Origin: Babesia bovis T2Bo
Taxonomy: Eukaryota; Apicomplexa; Aconoidasida; Piroplasmida; Babesiidae
DNA: 64,000 nt
Reading direction: 5' to 3'
Assembly (NCBI RefSeq): GCF_000165395.2
Contig: NC_010575.1
Span: 2,217,001-2,281,000 of the forward strand
The notes beneath the pieces were generated by a model. The model did no database searches and was not told the origin of the DNA. It saw nothing but the letters and a program-made list of their open reading frames with translations. Below, in pieces: positions 1 through 8,670 of this stretch. The translations under genes were made by a program, and so were the position numbers. The stretch's first letter is position 1. Every line of letters begins with the position of its first letter.

Positions 1-3000
1 GTCGAATCTACAAGTTCTAGTTCCGCATCACCTCCTAGTGTAATAGCTTGGTACATTTCTTTTAGTTTTGCTGCGATTATAGCGAAATTGTGCATGAATT
101 CACTTTTTCTTTTAAAACACAGTTGATCAAGTGTCCGTTTTGTCTCATCACGACGCTCTTGTACATCCTTTAGTTCCTGCTGTTTGCGATTATATTCCTG
201 TGCCTTCAATTTGAAGTCATCTATGACTCCTAGGTTAGGTACATTTCCAAGCTCCTTCTTGGCCTTTTCTACAAGATGACGTAGTTGATCTATATCTAAC
301 TTTTCGAATTGCGTAGTATCGTTTTTTCCAGAGGTGCCACTATCAAGTTTCTTGGTGTCGGCCTCTTCCTCTGTACTTGTGTTAACATCATTAGTTTCTT
401 TCTCATCACTATCATCACTTTCCTTATCATTGCCAACTGATTTGAAGTTCTCTGATTTCTTTTTGTCTTTTATTTTAGGCATCACTGGTGCAGTTAATTT
501 CATGGTTTCATTTACCATTGCTTGCGCCTCTTCACTAGTTTTGATTAACGCTATTGTCCTTTTTAACGATTTCTCAACATCCTTCAAATACTTCTCTCGT
601 TCTCCTAATTTAAGTTGGAATGAATTGATCTGTTTCTTGATATCATCTATATTGTGGCGCATCTCTAAGGACATGAGATCGTGTTCTTCTATGAGTTTAT
701 TTTTTGCAGTTAGTTCCTTGTTAATCTCGGCTAATTGCTTTTGGAGTTCGTCTACCTTAGCTGTAACGCTATTCATTTCATTACTGACAGCTGCAGCTTC
801 ATCTTCCAGGTCATTTAATTGGGATTCTAGGTCCTTCTCTCGTGCTTTATGTTGTTCTATTTCCTTGGTGTATTTTTCAATATCTCTTGTGCACTTGGCT
901 GCATCCGCTTGTCCCTTTGCTGCATCTTTACGTAATTTATCTACTTCTTGTCTTGTATCTGATAGTTTACTTTCGATTTCGGCAACCCGTGTTTTTGCCA
1001 CGCGTAGTTTTCCTTTACCAACATTATTAACCGCTTCGTAAGCATTTGCTACGATTTTCTCATGCTCTTTGACCTTTTCAGCTGTTATAGCTGCATTAGT
1101 TTCCATTTGCATGAGTTTTGCCTTCATTTTTGATATTTGGTTCTCACTTTCAGCAGTTTGTTTATTCTCTTCTAACTGTTTCATTCGCCCCGATAATTCT
1201 TCTAATTGTACTTCTTCATTATGCACGGTATGCTTCAAAAGATCGATGTTATATTCAAGCTCCTTTATTGTTTTAGCAATCATATTTTGTCTGAGTGTGT
1301 ACTGCGAGATATCTTCCTTCATTTGTGATATTTCTTTAGTAGCAGTGTCTATTTCCTTAGACATGAGTTCCAGTTGCGCAGGGTCAATAGTTGGCTTGCC
1401 AGTTGCTGACGATGAACGGCCCTTTGTGTTGATGCCACCTCCCTTCCTGGCCTTTATACCACCTCCACTCATACGTCCATCAGGTTCAATTAACTCCCCT
1501 TCGAGTGTGACTACACGCCTTCTATGTTTATAACCCACCTTGGTTGCGACTTCAAGATTAGGTGCGAGTAGCGTTTCACGTAGAGCTGAAAAGAAGCATA
1601 CGCGGTAAATGGGTTGTGATGGTTGTACCAACTGTACTAGGTATTGTACATCATCAGTTAATCTATCAGCAGAGTTGCGATCGAACGCCTCCATCTGCCT
1701 TCTAAGATCATTGTTCAGTACACTTAGGGCCAATGCAGAGCATCGTCCGAGGTTACGTTTTCGCAGTTCATCGAACACCTGCGATGCAACATCTGGTGTG
1801 TCTACTACTAACACATCAACTTGGCCTCCTGCAGCTGCCATGAATGCATTTTCATATTCGGGTGCTATAGATCCCAGATCGCCAAGTCTACCGTGTATAC
1901 CTCTAATTTTGCCGCTAGCGGATAATCCCATGATATATTTGTATTGATCATTTGATCCAACCATTTCATCAAGGTCCCTTTTCAGAGATTCATATTCACC
2001 ACGTTTTTGTGTACACCACTGCGTTTTTGATTTTAGTACAGGCTCGATTTCATTTATCTTTTGTCCGTAATCATCGAAAATGACACGGTGTTTTTCCAGT
2101 TCAGTTTCATCTCTATTAAGTACAGTTTTATGCTCTTTTAATGATTCAATTAATTTTTGAGTCATTTCATTGATTGAGTTTATATTACTTTCATCTTCTA
2201 GTTTCCTATCTTCTAGTAGCTTGATTGATGAGTTGAGTATACTGATATCCTTTTTAGCTTCATCATATGCTACCTGCAATGGTGCTAAACATGATTCACA
2301 TTTTGCAAGCTCTGCATTTGCTGCTTCAAGTTCAGGTTTCAATTGCTCCATTAGTTCTTCCACTGCGTGTTCTGCTTTATCCAGTTGTTCTTGTAACTCT
2401 GGCACTTTATCCATCAGTTTATCTGCACGAGACAGGTTATCAAGTGCCTCCTGTTCTAACTTCGGTTTGTTTGTGCCAGCTTGTTTAATAGATTTTGTTT
2501 TTTCTTCAACCTTTTTAACTTCCCTTAACAGCTGTTTGCGCAGATCCTCATCTTTGGCTACCATTTTTTGCAAGTTATCATTTAATTTCTTTTGTATTTT
2601 TTTGATCGATGACAACTCGGTATCAACTTTCTGTATATTCTTTGTATCTTCTGCGCGTGCTGCTTGCAATGCTTCCATTTCTGCATTAGCACTGCTGAAA
2701 CTTTTTTCCAACTCATCAAGCTTTTCTGAATATTCATCACGTTTATGCACTATGGATTCAATTTCCTTATGCGCTAGAACTTCTTGTGCTTGTAATAGCC
2801 GCTTTTCTTTGGCAATATATTCATCAGCTTCTCTTTTGGACTCCATTAGGTCATCAACTTCCTTTTGTGCAACTCTAGCTCGATTAAATCGTTCTTGATG
2901 GTTATCTTGTATTTCTTCGTAGTTTTTTTGAGCTTCGCGTATTGCATCTAAATATTGGTTCGTTCCAATTATATCTTCAAGATATTCTAATAGGCCTTCT

Positions 3001-3647
3001 TCTTCAGGTCTTGTTGCTTTAGGTTTCATTTGTGCGATTTGTTCGACTTCTCCTTGCAGTATAAGAAATCTATTATTATAAAGATCCATTCCGAAACTTT
3101 TCAATGAATTGGATACATCTTTTTGTGTTGCGTTCTTTCCATTAATTCTGTACTTTGATGTATTATCACGTTGTACTTCTCTAGATATGACTAATTCGCT
3201 TCCTGGTACTATATCGTATTCATCTACATCTGGATCACTATCTATAATTTCGCAGAAGTGTACTGCTACTTCCATGGATTGTAGTGGTTTTCCTTTGCTA
3301 AGCGTCAGGTAAGCTTGTGAGTTGTGTATGAGATCTGAAAGCTTGTCAAAACGCATTTGTTTAGCTCTGAATCCAAAAACGAACAACATAGCATCGATAA
3401 CATTACTTTTTCCCGATCCATTGGGTCCGACTATCGATGTAAAACGTTTATGGAATGGACCAATTACCGTTGTACCTCCATAGCTTTTAAAGTTACGCAG
3501 TACAACTTTATTAATGATAAGCCTTCTGACCGGTTCATTTAAGTTACGTGTTTCAGCTCCGATGGCTCGTACATGTTCCGGTATTCGTTGTCTATTTCTA
3601 GTTGTTGATGCGTAATCTTTCAACGTTAAAGATGTGTCTTCTTCCAT
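1..3647 (-). CDS. SMC4: Condensin subunit SMC4 (3' end cut by window edge)
   Basis: This is the ATPase subunit of condensin, which with SMC2 compacts chromosomes in mitosis. The reading frame is open without introns from the ATG at 3647 to base 1, about 1215 codons, so only the C-terminal head is missing. Seen: an N-terminal head with Walker A GPNGSGKSN at residues 74-82, then the family block NNRFLILQGEVEQI followed by EYLEDIIGTNQYLD, which separates SMC4 from the other SMC paralogues. A long coiled coil follows, then a hinge ending in the glycine-rich SGGG patch near residue 725, then a second coil. The last visible residues (TLGGDAELELVDS) match the start of the C-terminal head. An acidic Lys/Glu/Asp-rich insert near residues 1050-1090 lies in the second coil. 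Transcribed divergently from the small gene at 4571. Confidence 0.95.
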   Translation of the reverse strand, partial: MEEDTSLTLKDYASTTRNRQRIPEHVRAIGAETRNLNEPVRRLIINKVVLRNFKSYGGTTVIGPFHKRFTSIVGPNGSGKSNVIDAMLFVFGFRAKQMRFDKLSDLIHNSQAYLTLSKGKPLQSMEVAVHFCEIIDSDPDVDEYDIVPGSELVISREVQRDNTSKYRINGKNATQKDVSNSLKSFGMDLYNNRFLILQGEVEQIAQMKPKATRPEEEGLLEYLEDIIGTNQYLDAIREAQKNYEEIQDNHQERFNRARVAQKEVDDLMESKREADEYIAKEKRLLQAQEVLAHKEIESIVHKRDEYSEKLDELEKSFSSANAEMEALQAARAEDTKNIQKVDTELSSIKKIQKKLNDNLQKMVAKDEDLRKQLLREVKKVEEKTKSIKQAGTNKPKLEQEALDNLSRADKLMDKVPELQEQLDKAEHAVEELMEQLKPELEAANAELAKCESCLAPLQVAYDEAKKDISILNSSIKLLEDRKLEDESNINSINEMTQKLIESLKEHKTVLNRDETELEKHRVIFDDYGQKINEIEPVLKSKTQWCTQKRGEYESLKRDLDEMVGSNDQYKYIMGLSASGKIRGIHGRLGDLGSIAPEYENAFMAAAGGQVDVLVVDTPDVASQVFDELRKRNLGRCSALALSVLNNDLRRQMEAFDRNSADRLTDDVQYLVQLVQPSQPIYRVCFFSALRETLLAPNLEVATKVGYKHRRRVVTLEGELIEPDGRMSGGGIKARKGGGINTKGRSSSATGKPTIDPAQLELMSKEIDTATKEISQMKEDISQYTLRQNMIAKTIKELEYNIDLLKHTVHNEEVQLEELSGRMKQLEENKQTAESENQISKMKAKLMQMETNAAITAEKVKEHEKIVANAYEAVNNVGKGKLRVAKTRVAEIESKLSDTRQEVDKLRKDAAKGQADAAKCTRDIEKYTKEIEQHKAREKDLESQLNDLEDEAAAVSNEMNSVTAKVDELQKQLAEINKELTAKNKLIEEHDLMSLEMRHNIDDIKKQINSFQLKLGEREKYLKDVEKSLKRTIALIKTSEEAQAMVNETMKLTAPVMPKIKDKKKSENFKSVGNDKESDDSDEKETNDVNTSTEEEADTKKLDSGTSGKNDTTQFEKLDIDQLRHLVEKAKKELGNVPNLGVIDDFKLKAQEYNRKQQELKDVQERRDETKRTLDQLCFKRKSEFMHNFAIIAAKLKEMYQAITLGGDAELELVDS

Positions 3648-4570
3648 ATTTATAATCCTATACTATATATTAGGACTATTTCATGGTATTATCTGCGACA
3701 TTCTGATAGTTGTAACTAATAACAATCCATTTGCATTGCAATAGTGGCAATATGTTTTGACTCTAAGTGATTATAATACATCAAAAATTAAACTAAAAGG
3801 TTGCACATTGAAAAACTACGGTAACGGCTCATACAACATGATGTTGTAAATCTATATCTGTCTTTTGTGAATTGTGAAACTGTAGTTAATAAAATTATGC
3901 GAAATATCGATTTTAAAATAAGTTCATCATATTAATTCTTTAAATTACGTTAGAAAATATACATTGGTTATAAGATATGTGTTAAATGGCGTATGATGTG
4001 AATGCGATAGATTAGTGCTGTATGATTCACCTAAAACACAGTCGAAACAAACAGAAACGATTTTAGTTAACAAAACATGGTAGACAAAATATTGGACATG
4101 GTTATAATACTACCAAGTGTGCTGGGATGTGCACAAAAACACACATGCACACGTAGCAGTCGGTCCATCAAAAACAACGGTTGTGTATGTCTACGTTTAT
4201 TTTAAAAACATCGTTGTACTCAACCAAGTTCGCCTGTATTGTTATGGGTAAGTTCAAACCGATTTGTGGGTTATCGAAGAAAATTCCCCGTTGACTTGCA
4301 GCCATGCAATTGTGTTATACATACAATTCTACTAAATAACGCAGTTACACATATTAATCATTATTAAACAACCGTTTTATGATTTGTTCAGACTTATAGT
4401 TCGTGACCACATAACTGTGTTGACGGCACCCCTACGCGACTCAAATCACTCGATATTGAATATCGTGCAACACACTTTAAAAGGACAATTCCGAATATTA
4501 TATTATTTGGAGTCGTTTTTTCATTATACACTTTGTCTATCTTTGTGTATAATCCTAATTCGTTGTCAAG
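3648..4570. other. Divergent intergenic region
   Basis: A 923-bp A+T-rich spacer between SMC4 (minus) and the small membrane protein gene (plus). It must hold both promoters. I see no ORF, tRNA or strong repeat in it. Confidence 0.5.
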
Positions 4571-5103
4571 ATGTCTTCGGTAGGTGTCTTTTAACATGGC
4601 CCACACACATTGCAGACTTCTGCTCGTTCTTCAGGTTCCAGGCCTTCATACCGCCTACAATCACCTAGTCGCAAGGTTACTTTCAGTCAGACTTGTGAAG
4701 TAATTCCTAGAAGCAGTGAAGCTGTAAGTGTATCTCTCCAACGTTAATGTTCAACAGAACTCACAGCATTCGAAAGAGAACGAGGAACGCGACGACGACA
4801 ATGCTACCCTTGAGATTATTCTGTTCTTGGTGACTATTATACTACCATTCATTGGTATGTCAGTATTTAATATGTTAACAGTGTTTAGGTTGCATTATTT
4901 TCATCAAGAGGAAGAACGCCAGGAAGACTTCTCGTCAATACCAATGGGCTTACCGTGCTCTCCAGCTCGGTACCTTCCTCTCTGTTGTATACAGTTTCAT
5001 TTTATGTTCTCTACTTCACCAGTACAAGCTCCAATCATCTGAGGGTGACATTTTGGGTTACTCATACGTTGAGATTAAAGATGCTGTTCAGCCCGCATCT
5101 TGA
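4571..5103 (+). CDS. Small two-TM membrane protein, unknown function
   Basis: Not recognised. Four exons (4571-4579, 4616-4723, 4758-4854, 4889-5103) joined by introns of 36, 34 and 34 nt give 142 residues. The first exon is only 9 nt (Met-Ser-Ser). The N-terminal 60 residues are Ser/Arg-rich and polar with an acidic patch (ERDDDN). A first hydrophobic segment (EIILFLVTIILPFIGCIIF) is followed by a basic stretch (KRKNARKT) and a second hydrophobic segment (LGTFLSVVYSFILCSLL), then a short polar tail. The third acceptor is placed at 4888, because only TTTAG restores the frame through the first TM segment. The gene ends 28 bp from the convergent PIG-X-like gene. The gene model is solid; the function is unknown. 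Confidence 0.75.
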
Positions 5104-5131
5104 ATGAACAAAATTCATTTTATAACATGTA

Positions 5132-7273
5132 TTAATCAGTTTTACGTTTGACGTCAGTCATATCCATCAGTGACTTGATTACTATAAGCAATGTAATGGC
5201 TGCGACTGCAATTGTGGTGGCAATCGTCACTTTGGTCACGGTACCAAATTCCTTGTAGTGCCCTATTGGCGCCATTAGGGTCAAATATGTATGATGGTCC
5301 ATGTATATATGTCCATCCTTCTTACCGGGGCACAACTCAGCTGAGAATGTACGAGTTGAAAATGGATATTTCGTTTTGGTTGGTGCACATACTGAAGCAG
5401 GTGGTCCTTCGGCGTTAGGTAGTTCACTTTTTGTAATATATATGCGTCTCCACCACATCTTATTGGCATTTTTGGACACCGGTGGCTTATAACCAGCTCC
5501 TACCAGATTCAAAAAGGATGTGCTTCGCTTGAACTTGAGGTATTGCTCTGCCATTGGTGGCAGTGTTCCCGTTTCCTTTTGTGGTTTATTAGTGGTATGC
5601 AAGAAGAATACCATGGGTTCCGACACTGTGACAAGGGAATAATCCGCATTATTTTCGTGGAGCACCTCATCCGACTTTACAAAATCTGCTATTTCCTTTG
5701 TCATACCTTTGTTCATGTGCAGGTACCTCACGTGCATAGGCAACCGATACTGTAATTTCAAGTGCTCATATGTCAGCGACCATGTGTCTAGTGCTATATA
5801 TCCGTACCATATGATTGGTGAAGAGTTTAATTCCCCATCCTCGATATTAACGAAGGGGGTCTTAATGAATTCTATCATGGCGGTACCATATGGTTTTCCA
5901 GTTCTGTTATCTACTTCGCTAGTTGTTAACCCTGTTACTTTAACCTCGGATTCCAACCTATTGAACAAGTCGTTCAACTCGTCATTATCTATATACATGT
6001 TACCGTCCAGCATGTGCGCTACTTTGAGGTATATAGTGGTAGGAAATCCCAGTAATTTCTTTATCTGCGTAACGTTGATTGTGATGGAGACTGTCCATGT
6101 ACGGTGTTGGCCTTCCCCTTCCATATTCAAGTATTCAATTTTAGCATTTGGTTTTCCTGGCTGAAACATTGGGTCTACATCACCGAGAATGAGGGAGTTT
6201 ATTGGTATTTTATGATCTTCGCGGGCGATAAAATCAAATTCTGGCAATTGGTCCTCTTTGTTGCATTCAAATGATACAGCAAAGCTTATTTCATTCTTAC
6301 GTTGCCCGTTTCGTGACGTAATCGCCGCAGTGTAATACTTGACTTGTAAATTTTTAGCGTGTTTAGAAAGAAAGCTTGCTATATTCTTGGTCTTCTCGTC
6401 TGTGGAGCATTGGAGTACATTTTTTAGGAATTGTGATGTCATAGTGGGAAGTCCAAGTGCGATTTCGGCTACCTTGGACATATGTTGGTATTGCCAAGCA
6501 TCCAATTTTTTGGGTGGTTCTGTAACAGTGAACATTGAAAGGGTCTTGAATTTATCAACATTCTTTTGTATTTGGGAGAAAGGTGTCCAATTCATGGTTA
6601 ATATATCATGGAAGAAGCAGTGTCTTTGTTTCATTACACTTGTTGGTGATGGCGATCCATCGAGTGCAGCATTACACGCCTCTGCTATATTGTAGAGCTC
6701 ATTCTTGTCTGCATATAATGGTTTTGGACATTCCCGAGCCCATTTTTCAAATAAGTAGGCATCTTTAACGGTCAAGGTCGATGGTAATGATTTAAGACAC
6801 TGCGTATATCTGTTTGATATGTCAAAATCCAACTTTCCATTCAGATCTAGGCACCGGTGGTAGAAGAGTTCTAGTGAGCAGTTATTCCCCTTACTAGTTC
6901 CTTGCGGTAACTTTCCAGAAACAAATACCGCCGTCAAAGCGAAGCACCATGATTCTACATAGCTAGTGTTTTCACTCACTCTCCTGGTTAGGTATGGGTT
7001 GCGATACGACAGAATCGAAAGTCCCGGATTTACGTTGTCTGGTAAATAAATACCTTCATTATTGAATGCCCTATTGCTACTATCTTCAACAGATGTATTA
7101 TGATATGCCAAATATATATGGTCATTCATTAGCGGCATTTGTGCTAGGAAGGCATTCGAGCCATTTTGATGGACACTGAACGCAGCAAAATATCGCTGCT
7201 GTTCATTTGCATATACGATATAAGGTATTAGAGCAATTGCACACACAAATATACGAATCATGTTCTGATCCAT
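5132..7273 (-). CDS. PIG-X/PBN1-like type I ER membrane protein
   Basis: Single-exon ORF of 713 residues. Seen: an N-terminal signal peptide (IRIFVCAIALIPYIVYA, cleavage near residue 22), a long lumenal region with many N-glycosylation sequons and paired cysteines, and one C-terminal TM segment (IATTIAVAAITLLIVI) followed by a short basic cytosolic tail. Around residues 500-600 the run LKLQYRLPMHVRYLH, followed by YSLVTVSEPMVFF, resembles the core of PIG-X/Pbn1. That protein is the regulatory subunit stabilising the first GPI mannosyltransferase (PIG-M) in the ER. Family knowledge: PIG-X is usually 200-300 residues, Pbn1 about 415, so this copy is much longer. GPI anchoring is central to parasite surface coats, so the role fits. 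The assignment rests on one motif region; an unrelated secreted membrane protein is the alternative. Confidence 0.6.
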   Translation of the reverse strand: MDQNMIRIFVCAIALIPYIVYANEQQRYFAAFSVHQNGSNAFLAQMPLMNDHIYLAYHNTSVEDSSNRAFNNEGIYLPDNVNPGLSILSYRNPYLTRRVSENTSYVESWCFALTAVFVSGKLPQGTSKGNNCSLELFYHRCLDLNGKLDFDISNRYTQCLKSLPSTLTVKDAYLFEKWARECPKPLYADKNELYNIAEACNAALDGSPSPTSVMKQRHCFFHDILTMNWTPFSQIQKNVDKFKTLSMFTVTEPPKKLDAWQYQHMSKVAEIALGLPTMTSQFLKNVLQCSTDEKTKNIASFLSKHAKNLQVKYYTAAITSRNGQRKNEISFAVSFECNKEDQLPEFDFIAREDHKIPINSLILGDVDPMFQPGKPNAKIEYLNMEGEGQHRTWTVSITINVTQIKKLLGFPTTIYLKVAHMLDGNMYIDNDELNDLFNRLESEVKVTGLTTSEVDNRTGKPYGTAMIEFIKTPFVNIEDGELNSSPIIWYGYIALDTWSLTYEHLKLQYRLPMHVRYLHMNKGMTKEIADFVKSDEVLHENNADYSLVTVSEPMVFFLHTTNKPQKETGTLPPMAEQYLKFKRSTSFLNLVGAGYKPPVSKNANKMWWRRIYITKSELPNAEGPPASVCAPTKTKYPFSTRTFSAELCPGKKDGHIYMDHHTYLTLMAPIGHYKEFGTVTKVTIATTIAVAAITLLIVIKSLMDMTDVKRKTD

Positions 7274-7374
7274 CTTGCGATTTAAAGTAGAACAGAGTGT
7301 GTTGAATATTCAGTATATACCATTTTACAATGACCATTAGGCATATTAAATCTATTCTCCAACAACCAAATGAC

Positions 7375-7446
7375 TCCCATGTAGTCTAGGTGGTTAGGAT
7401 ATGCGGCTCTCACCCGCACGACCGGGGTTCGAGTCCCCGCGTGGGA
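7375..7446 (+). tRNA. tRNA-Glu (anticodon CTC)
   Basis: A 72-nt cloverleaf. The acceptor stem is TCCCATG paired with CGTGGGA, the anticodon stem TGCGG/CCGCA holds loop CTCTCAC, and the T arm carries GGTTCGAGTCC. Anticodon CTC reads GAG. There is no intron and no encoded CCA. A seven-T run just downstream (AATTTTTTT) is the RNA polymerase III terminator. It is nearly identical to the inverted copy at 15088. Confidence 0.95.
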
Positions 7447-7720
7447 ATTTTTTTCTTCATGAATTTCATTAAAGAGTAATATTATATATTGTCACAATTG
7501 TATTATTAATGGCTGTTACTAATTGTCTAAATCATTTTGGCTTGTCTACAATGCCATACTAATGGTGATCTGTTGCTATGTTATTTACGCTGCACATTAG
7601 TATATAGTAAAATTTAGTGGTATATCATTTCACACATTGCAATTTCTTTGATCTATTTTAACTAAATTGTTAATTATTGTTAACATTGTGTTTTTATGTT
7701 AGGATTTTTACACATCGCAA

Positions 7721-8410
7721 ATGGCAGGAATGTTTAGGTGCAGGGTGTGTTCGTTTGTGCCAATTGCCAAGTTACTTGGACTTTATGATCCTGAGGAGGA
7801 AGAGGAGAGCCGTGTAATACGTCGTAGAGATAGTTTTGACAGTGCCGTGTCACCGTCGGTGGTATGTGTATTGAGCTCTATAATCACTTGTTCTAGGATG
7901 ATAGGCTAAGCACGTGCTCTGCAGCTGATCGTGAAGGTAATCAAGCACCTCGTAGTGCTGAGGAGATATCTTATTTGGTGAAATCATGGGACACATACGT
8001 TCACCAGCGTGCCAAATCACTGTGGAACGATGCAGCCAAACGTTATGCCATTTTAGGTAATGGTTATGCATCATGTTTTAACGTCCATATAGGCAGCATA
8101 GCTAGGGGATGTCCTCGTTGTGATGATCCAGTTGTAGGAAGCGATTCAGTTTGCGTTCGTTGGCAGGGTGCTGTTGAAGACGGATATCCAGTAATTCCTA
8201 TCAGTAGCGATGGGAAATCTACTGGCAAGACATCTTTCGTAACCCGTCTACTTGCTTTTTTGTTTGCTGGTAGGTTGTATGTAGTAATTATGAACTATGG
8301 GCTCAGACGAACAAAGTTATGAGATAATTGAGAATATTCCCTATCGCGCTTTTCGGATGGCCTGCGGTGACAAGTTGTGTATCACGTTGACGCATATAAG
8401 GCTTGATTGA
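7721..8410 (+). CDS. Hypothetical protein, four exons
   Basis: Not recognised. Exons 7721-7861, 7897-8056, 8093-8269 and 8307-8410, split by introns of 35, 36 and 37 nt, give 193 residues. The N-terminus has a Cys-x2-Cys pair (FRCRVCSF) and an acidic run (DPEEEEE), followed by basic RVIRRRDS. The middle is rich in aromatic and charged residues (YLVKSWDTYVHQRAKSLW). A second CPRCDD pair lies near residue 105. No signal peptide or TM segment is obvious. The two Cys-x2-Cys pairs could bind a metal, but they are far apart and this is only an inference. It lies upstream of MCM6 on the same strand with a 260-bp spacer. Confidence 0.7.
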
Positions 8411-8670
8411 TATTTTTATCTGATGCTTGTAGCATTGTGTGTGTTGGCCTATCGCACATTTGTTTATGGTGGGCGTTCTGCCATGTCTGGCTATTTTAAT
8501 ATTATAAAACACACTTAATTTAATTATTTATAACATTATTTATAAATTTATGACTCTGATTACCGCGGAAGGTCGTGCTGTCTACTGTTTTGATGTTCAC
8601 CTTTTATTCCTGGTTGGTATAATATCGCTATATTCTTTCTTATATGATTCCTGTGTCCTAGCTTTTTTGC

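Noticed and set aside
334..2898. Plus-strand ORFs of 112-242 codons, Ser/Leu-rich
   Set aside because: Antisense to the coiled coil of SMC4; composition mirrors Lys/Glu codons read backwards.
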